Shown here: positions 32,617-40,995 of the stretch, piece by piece
Layout of the letters: every line of letters begins with the position of its first letter
How positions within the stretch are numbered: the stretch's first letter is position 1
Source: an uncultured Lachnospiraceae bacterium
Lineage (GTDB): Bacteria; Bacillota; Clostridia; Lachnospirales; Lachnospiraceae
Reading direction: 5' to 3'
Assembly: GCA_910585625.1 (NCBI GenBank)
Contig: CAJUFQ010000016.1
Span: 1-64,000 of the forward strand
Length of the DNA stretch: 64,000 nucleotides
Program-made: the position numbers and the translations under genes
Notes under the pieces: generated by a model
What the model was told of the DNA's origin: nothing
Databases searched by the model: none
Seen by the model: the letters and a program-made list of their open reading frames with translations, nothing else

Positions 32617-33612
32617 ATGGCTACAATTAAGGATATTGCAGTGTCAGCAGGCGTTTCTTCTGCCACTGTTTCAAGGATTCTCAATAATGACAATACACTG
32701 AATGTCTCTCCTGAGACACGGCAAAAGGTGTTAGATACGGCACATGCTTTGAATTATAAAAAGAAATCTCGTGCTTCCGGAAAGTCCATTTACACGCTGG
32801 GCATTGTCCAGTGGTTTTCTCCTCAACAGGAAATGGAAGACAACTATTATCTTTTAATCCGGCAGGGAATCGAAGATTTCTGTATGCAGAACTGCATCCA
32901 TGTCGTGCGGACTTACAAAGCAGACGTAAATTACATCGATTCTCTCAAGAACGTAGACGCGCTTGTCTGCGTTGGCAAATTCAGCACTGGGGAAATTCAA
33001 AGATTCCGTGAAATGACCTCCGGGATAATCTTCCTTGACATGCCGATTGACGACATGAACATTTCTACGATTACCTTGGATTTTGAACAAGCCATGAAGA
33101 CCGGGCTGGATTACCTGACTTCTCTGGGCCACCGCAAAATCGGCTTTCTCGGCGGCAAGGAATACCTGGCTGACCAGACGCTGTTTCCTGACATGCGCAA
33201 GACGCTCTTCTCACAGTACTGCGAACGATACGGCATTATTTACAAGCCATTTGTCCTGGAGGAAACATTCACTATCGAATCCGGCTACCAGATGATGCAG
33301 CGGTTATTGGACGCAGAAGACCTACCTACCGCTGTTGTCGCTTCCAGCGACCCGATTGCGTTAGGAGCATTGCGTGCTTTGAATGACAGGGGAATCCAAG
33401 TTCCTCAGAACATTTCCCTGATGGGCTTTGACGACACCAGCTTATCCTCTTTTACTACCCCGCCACTGACTACAATCCATGCCCCTGCTTATGACATGGG
33501 AAGCTTCGGTGCAAATATCGTGTTTAACATCCTCAAACAGCAGCCGGCAACAGCCCTGAAAATCAAGCTGCCCTGCCAACTGATGGAACGGCAGTCCTGC
33601 CGGAAGCTTTGA
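32617..33612 (+). CDS. LacI/GalR-family transcriptional regulator of galactose genes
   Basis: A 331-residue repressor. The DNA-binding domain ATIKDIAVSAGVSSATVSRI is at residues 2-21, followed by an effector domain (ALRALNDRGIQVPQNISLMG and FDDTSLSSFTTPPLTT are family hallmarks). The start at 32617 follows TTGGAGG; an ATG 12 bases earlier lies too close to the site. It is divergent from galK, with the boxes described at 32409-32437 and 32501-32518 between them. Similar boxes sit at the galactanase operon promoter, so it is the best candidate regulator of both. The inducer is presumably galactose or a galactose metabolite; this is inference. Confidence 0.88.
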   Translation: MATIKDIAVSAGVSSATVSRILNNDNTLNVSPETRQKVLDTAHALNYKKKSRASGKSIYTLGIVQWFSPQQEMEDNYYLLIRQGIEDFCMQNCIHVVRTYKADVNYIDSLKNVDALVCVGKFSTGEIQRFREMTSGIIFLDMPIDDMNISTITLDFEQAMKTGLDYLTSLGHRKIGFLGGKEYLADQTLFPDMRKTLFSQYCERYGIIYKPFVLEETFTIESGYQMMQRLLDAEDLPTAVVASSDPIALGALRALNDRGIQVPQNISLMGFDDTSLSSFTTPPLTTIHAPAYDMGSFGANIVFNILKQQPATALKIKLPCQLMERQSCRKL

Positions 33613-33631
33613 CAAGGTCTTTCCTATAAGA

Positions 33632-33675
33632 GAAAAAGCCAGCCCTTCCCTCCTGCCGGAGGGGGGCTGGCTTCC
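33632..33675 (-). terminator. Terminator of the polysaccharide deacetylase gene
   Basis: AAGCCAGCCC (33636-33645) pairs with GGGCTGGCTT (33664-33673) and an inner CCTCC/GGAGG extends the stem. The T run lies on the minus strand, so it mainly ends the deacetylase transcript; the stem may also stop the convergent LacI transcript. Confidence 0.8.
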
Positions 33676-33705
33676 ATAAACCATTCAATCACTTCTCCCC
33701 ATTTC

Positions 33706-36126
33706 TTAACGGAACGCAGTGTACACGCCTCCATTCACCATGGGGCCGCGGCAGTCAGAAAGCTCACTGACCGTCACAAGCTGGTATCCTTGGATAATCA
33801 ATCCCGGTATGATGCTTCTCGATGCTTCCGCTGTCTGGCTGTAGAGGTCATGCATGAGGACGATGTCGCCATCCCTGACCTTCCCCAGCACTGCCGCCTG
33901 GGTAGTCGCGGCATTCCGCGTCTTCCAGTCCAGCGTGTCAATAGACCACAAAATCACCGGCATACCTACACTGTTTCTGACAGTCTCGTTCTGCCCTCCT
34001 CCTGGCGGGCGCATGATAGTCGGGGCCACCCCTGCCACACTCTGTACCGCATTGTTCGTTGCCGCGATCTGGCTCTGGATGGTAGGTATCCCTACCCGCG
34101 TCAGGACCTGATGGCTGTAAGTATGGTTTCCAATCTCGCATCCCATCTGTACCGCGCTCCTGACCGTGTCCGCATAACCTGGCACCTGCTGGCCTATGAC
34201 AAAAAACGTCGCCACGCTGTTGTACTGCCTCAAAATATCAAGAATCTGCGACGTGTACTGGGAGGGGCCGTCATCATACGTCAATGCCACCATAGGCCGG
34301 CTGGTGTCGATGACCCTTCTTGGCTCCGGGCCTCCGTTATAATAGCACATGAGGGCTCCATCTTTCACACGGCAGCCGCCAACCTTGCCATTCGCATTTG
34401 CCAGCCAATAGGTAATGATCTGGCCGGATATCCGCTTGGCCACTACACCGTTGGACGCTGCGTAAATCAGGGTTCCACGGCCAGTCAGGTACATCCCCGC
34501 CTCGCTAATCTTCACCCCGTCCGCACCGAAATAATACTCTTTGCCTCTGACGTCGCGCGTATCGCTTTTTACCAGCGTCTGGCTGCCTTTGCTGCAGTCA
34601 TAACATTTCCTGGTCTCTGTGTTGTAAATCCGCGCACAGTTGCCGGAACCGTCAAAATAGTACTCTTTTCCATCCACATTCAGCCACACGTTCTTCTGCT
34701 TTACCCATTTCCCACTGCGGTAATTATATTTATAATACTTCCAGGTTCCCTTGGTATTTTCCATTTTGGCGGTTACCCATTTGGATTTGCCTACCTGGAA
34801 ATACTTACTGCCGGAAGCTTCCTTCCAGCCTTTCTTATGCTCTCGGATTCCTTTGCTGTTAAAATAATAGAGCTTCCCGTCTTTCATCCTGCAGACGTCC
34901 TTTTTGACCGCACGCATTTTGCCGTCCTCATAAACCTTGCATTTCTTGCTCTTTATATTGTAAACAGTCGTGCAGTTTCCTTTTTTGCTGAAATGGTACT
35001 GGCTGCCAAAAGCAAGCTCCCAAACATTTTTCTGCTTTTTCCATTTGCCGGCTTTAAAGTCGTACTTATAAAACTTAAAACGTACCTTGGGTTTTTCCAT
35101 TTTGGCAGTCACGCAACCAGAGGCTTTTACCTTTATGTATTTCCTGGCAGACGCTTTCTTCCAGCCTTTTTTGCTGGCCCGGACGCCTTTCTCATTAAAA
35201 TAGTAGAGTTTCCCGTCTTTCAGCCTGCAGACGTCTTTTTTGACCGCACGCATTTTGCCGTCCTCATAAACCTTGCACTTCCTGCTCGTTGTGTCGTAAA
35301 TTGTCGTGCAGTTTCCCTTTGCGCTGAAACGGTACTGGCTGCCAAAGGCAAGCTCCCAGACGTTCGTCTGCTTCTCCCATCTGCCCGCCTTATAATTATA
35401 TTTATAAAATCTGAAACGCCCCGTGAGATTCTCCATTTTCGCCGTCACGCAGCCGGATGCCTTCACCTTGATGAACCTCGTGCCAGACGCTTTCTTCCAG
35501 CCCTCTTTGCTTACCCGGACACCTTTCTCATCAAAATAATAGAACTTCCCATCTCTCAGCTTACAGATGTCCTTCCTGACAGCCTGCATTTTGCCGCTGA
35601 CATACTGCTGGCATGTCTGCGTGCCTTTATCATAAATCCTCTCGCATCTGCCGCTCTTGCCAAAATAATACTCTTTCTGTCCTACGCACTGCCAGATATC
35701 TGTCTGGGCGTCCCAGACTCCGGCTTCTTCATTGTATTGGCTGCAGCTCCACTCCCCCGCTTCGCTTACGATTTTTAACGTCACATACCCCCTGCTGTCC
35801 ACATAATAAGCTTCTGTATCGAAGCCTGTGCTGACTGTGATCTCTTTCCAGCCTTCTTCTGTCACTTGCGTGCCATCTACATAGAGCAGATAATGCCCTT
35901 CCCAGAAAAGCAGCCCGTCTTTCGCAGGCTCCTCTCCTTCTCCCGGGCTTACCAGAATGTTCTCAGCGGCTTGCATCCCTGTCCCGTGTCTGTTTATGGA
36001 TGTTTCCGCCGAAACTCCTGCTGCTTGTATGCCGACTTCCAGGGAATTACACAACAAAGACAGCAGCAGCAAACAGGCGGCCGCCATCCTCCCAATCCTG
36101 AAACTCTTCTTCCTTTTCTGTCCCAT
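33706..36126 (-). CDS. Secreted polysaccharide deacetylase with cell-wall-binding-type repeats
   Basis: An 806-residue exported protein. A signal peptide (basic start, then MAAACLLLLSLLCNSLEVGI) is followed by about 580 residues of imperfect repeats of choline-binding/glucan-binding style, each with DGKLYYFNEKGVRxSKKGWK and aromatic-rich units, which presumably bind wall or glycan. The C-terminal NodB domain (about 605-790) has TYDDGPS with the catalytic base and metal aspartate, the HTYSH zinc motif, MRPPGG and MHDLY. It should deacetylate peptidoglycan or another N-acetylated glycan. The start could also be at 36135; 36126 is preferred for spacing from GGAAGG. The repeats are near-identical at DNA level, so the copy number may vary. 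Confidence 0.85.
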   Translation of the reverse strand: MGQKRKKSFRIGRMAAACLLLLSLLCNSLEVGIQAAGVSAETSINRHGTGMQAAENILVSPGEGEEPAKDGLLFWEGHYLLYVDGTQVTEEGWKEITVSTGFDTEAYYVDSRGYVTLKIVSEAGEWSCSQYNEEAGVWDAQTDIWQCVGQKEYYFGKSGRCERIYDKGTQTCQQYVSGKMQAVRKDICKLRDGKFYYFDEKGVRVSKEGWKKASGTRFIKVKASGCVTAKMENLTGRFRFYKYNYKAGRWEKQTNVWELAFGSQYRFSAKGNCTTIYDTTSRKCKVYEDGKMRAVKKDVCRLKDGKLYYFNEKGVRASKKGWKKASARKYIKVKASGCVTAKMEKPKVRFKFYKYDFKAGKWKKQKNVWELAFGSQYHFSKKGNCTTVYNIKSKKCKVYEDGKMRAVKKDVCRMKDGKLYYFNSKGIREHKKGWKEASGSKYFQVGKSKWVTAKMENTKGTWKYYKYNYRSGKWVKQKNVWLNVDGKEYYFDGSGNCARIYNTETRKCYDCSKGSQTLVKSDTRDVRGKEYYFGADGVKISEAGMYLTGRGTLIYAASNGVVAKRISGQIITYWLANANGKVGGCRVKDGALMCYYNGGPEPRRVIDTSRPMVALTYDDGPSQYTSQILDILRQYNSVATFFVIGQQVPGYADTVRSAVQMGCEIGNHTYSHQVLTRVGIPTIQSQIAATNNAVQSVAGVAPTIMRPPGGGQNETVRNSVGMPVILWSIDTLDWKTRNAATTQAAVLGKVRDGDIVLMHDLYSQTAEASRSIIPGLIIQGYQLVTVSELSDCRGPMVNGGVYTAFR

Positions 36127-36196
36127 AATCCTCATTTCCTTCCGTTAATTTTTCTATAGTGTAATGCTCGTTGATATCTGTTAAAACTCCGCTGAA

Positions 36197-36278
36197 CAGG
36201 GTTTCATCGGCAAGGCGCCTGAACGAGGCGATGCGGTGGCATCGTTGAGTGAAGGTAACGCAGTCCGATGGAAACCTG
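36197..36278. ncRNA. Candidate structured RNA, possibly a group II intron remnant
   Basis: CAGGGTTTCATCGG (36197-36210) pairs with CCGATGGAAACCTG (36265-36278) at 13 of 14 positions. The inside contains a perfect hairpin GATGC-GGTG-GCATC (36230-36243). The stretch GAGTGAAGGTAACGCAGTCC inside the stem is reminiscent of bacterial group II intron domain I, but no domain V, maturase or intron boundary is seen. It lies in the 239-base gap between the deacetylase and the TPR gene. On the minus strand it would fall in the deacetylase leader. No known class is assigned with confidence. Confidence 0.35.
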
Positions 36279-36374
36279 GACAAGGAGGTTTGGCTGAATA
36301 TCAACAAGACAGTACACTAGTCAAATATATAGGTAAACAGGCTGTTTGCCCCATTGCCCGCAGAAAACAAAATG

Positions 36375-37370
36375 CTACCTTGTCTGCAAAAACTGCTGCT
36401 CCCTTTGTGCTTCCTCGTCTTCCGGGTAGTCTTTGACATAAGATGCAATCTTCTCTTTTGCCTTGGCAAAATCATGGATGTTCTCATAGCAGATGATTTC
36501 ATTGCGCCTGAGGTTCTTTTCATTTTCCGGGCTTCCCGCCTCCAGCGCCTGCTGGAACAGCTCCAGCGCGCTTTGGTATTTACCGGCTTCCATCTGCACT
36601 TCACCTAAAGCAATCATCGTGTCTGCGTCGGCATCGTTCTTTTTTATATAACTCTCATATAGAGATGTTGCCTTCTTGCTGTCGCCCTGCGCATCATATA
36701 CCTGCGCCAGATACAGCAGTGCCTTGGTATCTCCCATCTTGATTGCCTGATCCAGTTCTTTCCTTGCCTTATCGTATTCTTCCCTGATCAGGTAGATATG
36801 CCCGCGTTCCCGGTAATCCTCAGCAGACTCACCTTCCAGATCCAACGCCTTGGTCACAAGCTCCTCCGCCTCTTCTTCAAACCCTGCACCCGACAAGTTC
36901 TCATAGACAGAAAGGTAGAGCGCATAATTGTTGCCGCTTAACTCCAGCGCGCTTGCATAATCCTTGCGTGCATTTTCGCTGTCCCCCTCTTTGAGGTTGA
37001 TGCAGCCCCGGATAAAATACGCCTTGGCGTCCTTGTCGTCGTAATCAATCAGCGCATCACAGGTCGTAATGGCTCCTTTGGTGTCTCCGCCGTTGTACTG
37101 GGCAGTCGCCTTATAATAACAGATATCCAGCTCCAACTCCCCAATCACCGCCTGGGACTGGTCAAGAGCCTTCTGAAAGGCTTCTGCCGCCTCGTCAAAT
37201 TTGCCCTCATTCATCTTATTGATGCCCACCTGGCGGAATGCCAGCTGGTTCTCAACCGCTTCCTGGTTGTTCTGGCACCCTGCCAGCAGGCAGGCCGCCG
37301 CACAGAACATAGACAGGAAAACCCTGCCAGGAAACAGCTTCCTTTTCTTTGCTTTTTTCTTATTCTCCAT
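36375..37370 (-). CDS. TPR-repeat lipoprotein
   Basis: A 331-residue protein with a basic N terminus (MENKKKAKKRKLF), a hydrophobic segment and a lipobox ending LLAGC near residue 32. About seven tetratricopeptide repeats follow (for example KFDEAAEAFQKALDQ, DSENARKDYASALELSG, KYQSALELFQQALEAG). It should be anchored on the outside of the membrane as a protein-interaction scaffold. The start at 37370 is 10 bases after the end of the DMT transporter gene, so they form an operon. Partners are not evident. Confidence 0.8.
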   Translation of the reverse strand: MENKKKAKKRKLFPGRVFLSMFCAAACLLAGCQNNQEAVENQLAFRQVGINKMNEGKFDEAAEAFQKALDQSQAVIGELELDICYYKATAQYNGGDTKGAITTCDALIDYDDKDAKAYFIRGCINLKEGDSENARKDYASALELSGNNYALYLSVYENLSGAGFEEEAEELVTKALDLEGESAEDYRERGHIYLIREEYDKARKELDQAIKMGDTKALLYLAQVYDAQGDSKKATSLYESYIKKNDADADTMIALGEVQMEAGKYQSALELFQQALEAGSPENEKNLRRNEIICYENIHDFAKAKEKIASYVKDYPEDEEAQREQQFLQTR

Positions 37371-37380
37371 ATGCACTGCC

Positions 37381-38349
37381 TTACTCCCTTCTGGCTTTTT
37401 CACTCCTGGCCTTTTTATTCCCGGGAAGCTGCGCGAGGATAATCGCCACAAACATCAGCACGCAGCCCAAAATTTCCCAACGGGTCAGCTTCTGCGACAG
37501 CAACACCATCCCTGCCAGCACGGAAATCACAGATTCCAGGCTGAGTATCAGGGAGGCAACCGTAGGGTTCATGCCTTTCTGTCCCACTATCTGCAGCGTA
37601 TAAGCGACGCCGCATGACATGACCCCGGCATACAATATCGGCTGCCAAGCCCTTAAAATCTCCGCAACCTGCGGCTCCTCCGCAAGCAGCATGCCCAGGC
37701 CCGACAAAATGCCGCACACGAAAAACTGGATGCAGGACATCTTTACGCCATCCGCCCTAACAGTGAAATAATCAATGACTAAAATATGCAGGGAAAACAG
37801 CAGCGCGCATATCATTAGCAGGACTTCCCCCTTGCCAATCGGAAGCCAGGAGACAAGACGTTCCACCTCCATGTCAGATGCAGCTCCCTTCACACACAGG
37901 AAATACAGCCCGGTCAGGGCAAACAGTACGCCCAGCCACACATTCAGGCCACATCTGCGGCGCAGGAAAATACCAAGCACCGGCACGATGATGATATAAC
38001 ATGCCGTAATAAACCCCGCTTTCCCTACGGAAGTATACACAATCCCCATTTGCTGGAAATTGCTCGCCACGCACAGCAGAATCCCACAGAGGACGCCGCC
38101 GGCCAACAAATCCTTCCTCTCTTTTTTTCCATCCTGGGACTCTTTCTTTTTCTCTCCACGCTGCCGCTCCATCCTGCCAAGAAACCAAATGCAAGGTATC
38201 AGCACCAAGCCCCCAATCAGGGAACGTACACAGTTAAACGTCAACGGCCCAACATACTCCATGCCCACGCTCTGCGCCACGAACGCCACGCCCCAGATAG
38301 TGGCGGTCAGGAGCAAAAGCATGGAGTTCCTTATTTTCATCTTATCCAT
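37381..38349 (-). CDS. DMT-superfamily (EamA) transporter
   Basis: A 322-residue membrane protein with ten predicted helices arranged as two EamA repeats; the first begins NSMLLLLTATIWGVAFVAQS and the second ends with WEILGCVLMFVAIILAQLPG. Such transporters usually export amino acids or metabolites; the substrate cannot be predicted. The start at 38349 is chosen because AGGAAA lies upstream and because the longer frame from 38397 would cross the glgP terminator hairpin. It is followed directly by the TPR lipoprotein gene. Confidence 0.85.
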   Translation of the reverse strand: MDKMKIRNSMLLLLTATIWGVAFVAQSVGMEYVGPLTFNCVRSLIGGLVLIPCIWFLGRMERQRGEKKKESQDGKKERKDLLAGGVLCGILLCVASNFQQMGIVYTSVGKAGFITACYIIIVPVLGIFLRRRCGLNVWLGVLFALTGLYFLCVKGAASDMEVERLVSWLPIGKGEVLLMICALLFSLHILVIDYFTVRADGVKMSCIQFFVCGILSGLGMLLAEEPQVAEILRAWQPILYAGVMSCGVAYTLQIVGQKGMNPTVASLILSLESVISVLAGMVLLSQKLTRWEILGCVLMFVAIILAQLPGNKKARSEKARRE

Positions 38350-38370
38350 TCCGCTTTTCCTATCAAAGAG

Positions 38371-38430
38371 GGACTGCCGCAAAACAGCCTCAGGCAAATC
38401 TTTGCTCTTCGACAGTATTTGCGGCAGTCC
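38371..38430 (-). terminator. Inverted repeat after glgP, probable terminator
   Basis: GGACTGCCGCAAA (38371-38383) and TTTGCGGCAGTCC (38418-38430) are perfectly complementary over 13 bases, starting 17 bases after the glgP stop codon. The T run is weak. Confidence 0.65.
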
Positions 38431-38446
38431 TCATTATATTCCTCTA

Positions 38447-40915
38447 TTAGTTGGACTCCGGCATTTCTACTTTTACCTTATCCAGATGCCAGATATCGTC
38501 CACATACTCCTGAATCGTGCGGTCAGACGTAAACTTACCGGCATGCGCTACGTTGAGCATTGCCATCTTGGCCCAGCCTTTTTCATCCCTATAGGCTCTT
38601 CCAACCCTTTCCTGGGCCTCCGCATAGGATCGGAAATCCTTGAGGATGAAGTAGGTGTCTGCAAACTGCGTTTCTTTCGTGTTCAGCAGGGAATTGTACA
38701 ACGGGCGGAACAGCTCTGAATCGTTCCGGGAATACATTCCATTGATCAGCTGCATCAGCACCTGGCGGACATCCTGGTCATTGTTAAAAATCTGCATCGG
38801 GTCATAGTCACGCTTTTTCTCATGCTCGATGACTTCCTCGGAACTCATGCCGAAAATGAACGCATTCTCCTGGCCCACTTCTTCTACGATTTCCACGTTG
38901 GCGCCATCCATAGTCCCCAACGTTACCGCTCCATTTAACATGAACTTCATGTTTCCGGTTCCGGACGCCTCCTTGCTCGCTGTGGAAATCTGCTCGGACA
39001 CGTCTGCCGCTGCGAAAATCCACTCTGCCGTAGAGACTTTATAGTCTTCAATAAACACTACCTTAATCTTGCCGCCGATAGAGGCATCGTTATTGATGAC
39101 TTCTGCAACGCTGTTAATCAGCTTAATCGTCAGCTTAGCAATACGGTAGCCTGCTGCTGCCTTGGCGCCGAAGATAAACGTCCTGGGATAGAAATCCATG
39201 TCCGGTTGTTCCTTAATCTTATTATACAAGTACATCACGTGCAGAATATTGAGGAGCTGACGTTTATACTCATGGAGACGCTTCACCTGCACATCAAAAA
39301 TGGAGCGCGGGTCTACCTTCACGCCGTTATGCTTCTGAATGTACTCTGCCAGGCGCAGTTTATTCTGGTATTTGATGTTCATGAATTCCTGCTGTGCCTT
39401 CTCGTCATCCGCATAGACGGCCAGCTTGTTAAGGTGCGGCAGATCGGTTACCCAGTCGTTGCCGATATATTTGTTAATCCACGCGGACAGCAGCGGGTTG
39501 CCGTGATAAAGGAACCTTCTCTGCGTAATTCCGTTGGTCTTGTTGTTGAATTTTTCCGGGAACATCGTATAAAAATCATGCAACTCCTGGTTCTTCAAAA
39601 TCTCGGTATGCAGCCTCGCCACGCCATTGACAGAACAGCCTGCTGCAATAGCAAGATGGGCCATCTTCACCTGGCCGTCATAGATAATCGCCATTTTCTG
39701 CACTTTATTGCGGTCTCCCGGGAACTTCTTCTCAATATCAAGGATGAAGCGGCGGTTAATTTCCTCCACAATCTGGTAAATCCTGGGCAGCAGCCTGGAA
39801 AAAATCTCAATCGGCCATTTTTCCAATGCCTCGGACATGATGGTATGGTTCGTGTATGCACAGGTATGGGTCGTAATCTCCCATGCCTCATCCCATTCCA
39901 TGCCCTCCTCGTCCAGAAGGATGCGCATCAGCTCTGCGACAGCTACTGTGGGATGCGTGTCATTCAGCTGGATAGCCACCTTTTCCGGCAGCTTGTGCAA
40001 ATCCGTATGGTGTTTCTTATAACGCGTAATCGCACGCTGCACGCTTGCGGATACAAAGAAATACTGCTGTTTTAAGCGAAGCTCTTTGCCCTGGATATGG
40101 TTGTCGTTGGGATAAAGCACTTCCACAAGGTTCCTTGCCAGGTTCTCCTGCTCAACAGCTTTCTTGTAATCACCCTTGTCAAACGCGTCCAGCTCAAAAT
40201 ATTCTTCCGGCTCTGCATCCCAGGCAATCAGCACGTTTACCATATTGTTGTTATAGCCAAGCACCGGCATATCATACGGCACGGCGCGCACGGACTGGTA
40301 ACCCTCATGAATGAATTTCGTCCTGCCGTTCCCTCCCATCTCGGAACGCACATAGCCGCCGAACTTAACCTCAAACGTATGCTCGGGGCGGCGGAGTTCG
40401 AAAGGATAGCCATCCTTTAACCAGTTATCCGGCACTTCCACCTGGAAGCCATCCTCAATTTTCTGGCGGAACAGCCCATAACGGTAGCGGATCCCGCATC
40501 CATATGCAGGATATCCCAGGGTTGAAAGGGATTCCATAAAGCAGGCTGCAAGCCGTCCCAAACCGCCGTTTCCTAATGCCGGGTCCGGCTCCTGATCCTC
40601 AATCACATTCAAGTCAAAGCCAATTTCTTCCAGCGCTTCCTTCACTTCGGTATAAGCGGTCATATTAATCAGGTTATTGCCCAACGCCCTTCCCATGAGG
40701 AACTCCATGGACATATAATAAAGAATCTTGGGATCTTCCTTATCGAAAGTCTTCTGTGTCGCAAGCCACTGGTCAATGATCACATTCTTGACCGCATTGG
40801 ATACCGCCTGGTAGACCTCCTGCTGGGAAGCCTCCTCCAACGTCTTGCGATAAAGATTCTTCACATTGTTCTTGATTTCCTGAATAAACTTTTCCTTGTC
40901 AATTATCCTTTTCAT
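38447..40915 (-). CDS. glgP: Glycogen/maltodextrin phosphorylase
   Basis: An 822-residue PLP enzyme that releases glucose-1-phosphate from alpha-1,4-glucans. Diagnostic segments are NGGLGRLAACFMES, QLNDTHPTVAVAEL, KRLHEYKRQLLN and the PLP-lysine motif EASGTGNMKF (the family usually has EASGTSNMK; Ser to Gly is common). The length is typical. The start at 40915 follows AAGGAG. It stands between ileS and a terminator, without the other glycogen genes, so it functions in storage-glucan breakdown from a dispersed gene set. Confidence 0.95.
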   Translation of the reverse strand: MKRIIDKEKFIQEIKNNVKNLYRKTLEEASQQEVYQAVSNAVKNVIIDQWLATQKTFDKEDPKILYYMSMEFLMGRALGNNLINMTAYTEVKEALEEIGFDLNVIEDQEPDPALGNGGLGRLAACFMESLSTLGYPAYGCGIRYRYGLFRQKIEDGFQVEVPDNWLKDGYPFELRRPEHTFEVKFGGYVRSEMGGNGRTKFIHEGYQSVRAVPYDMPVLGYNNNMVNVLIAWDAEPEEYFELDAFDKGDYKKAVEQENLARNLVEVLYPNDNHIQGKELRLKQQYFFVSASVQRAITRYKKHHTDLHKLPEKVAIQLNDTHPTVAVAELMRILLDEEGMEWDEAWEITTHTCAYTNHTIMSEALEKWPIEIFSRLLPRIYQIVEEINRRFILDIEKKFPGDRNKVQKMAIIYDGQVKMAHLAIAAGCSVNGVARLHTEILKNQELHDFYTMFPEKFNNKTNGITQRRFLYHGNPLLSAWINKYIGNDWVTDLPHLNKLAVYADDEKAQQEFMNIKYQNKLRLAEYIQKHNGVKVDPRSIFDVQVKRLHEYKRQLLNILHVMYLYNKIKEQPDMDFYPRTFIFGAKAAAGYRIAKLTIKLINSVAEVINNDASIGGKIKVVFIEDYKVSTAEWIFAAADVSEQISTASKEASGTGNMKFMLNGAVTLGTMDGANVEIVEEVGQENAFIFGMSSEEVIEHEKKRDYDPMQIFNNDQDVRQVLMQLINGMYSRNDSELFRPLYNSLLNTKETQFADTYFILKDFRSYAEAQERVGRAYRDEKGWAKMAMLNVAHAGKFTSDRTIQEYVDDIWHLDKVKVEMPESN

Positions 40916-40995
40916 AGCCATCTCCTTTTTCTCTGCTGCATGTATCTTTGACAAGCGGGATATCCATTGCCTCTACGGCCATGCCCGCCTGCTGC

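Noticed and set aside
33790..35778. 662-codon open frame on the plus strand opposite the polysaccharide deacetylase
   Set aside because: It is the antisense of the repetitive wall-binding region, has no family motif or ribosome binding site, and arises from the composition of the repeats.
33706..36126. CRISPR-like or RNA repeat array suggested by regularly spaced DNA repeats
   Set aside because: The repeats are in frame and encode the aromatic-rich wall-binding units of the deacetylase.
36047..36307. 86-codon minus-strand frame overlapping the deacetylase start and the structured element
   Set aside because: No start signal; the C-terminal half is only the other frame of the deacetylase signal-peptide region. 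The N-terminal half follows the RNA-like element and is better explained by it.
39206..40075. 289-codon frame opposite glgP
   Set aside because: Antisense shadow of glycogen phosphorylase.
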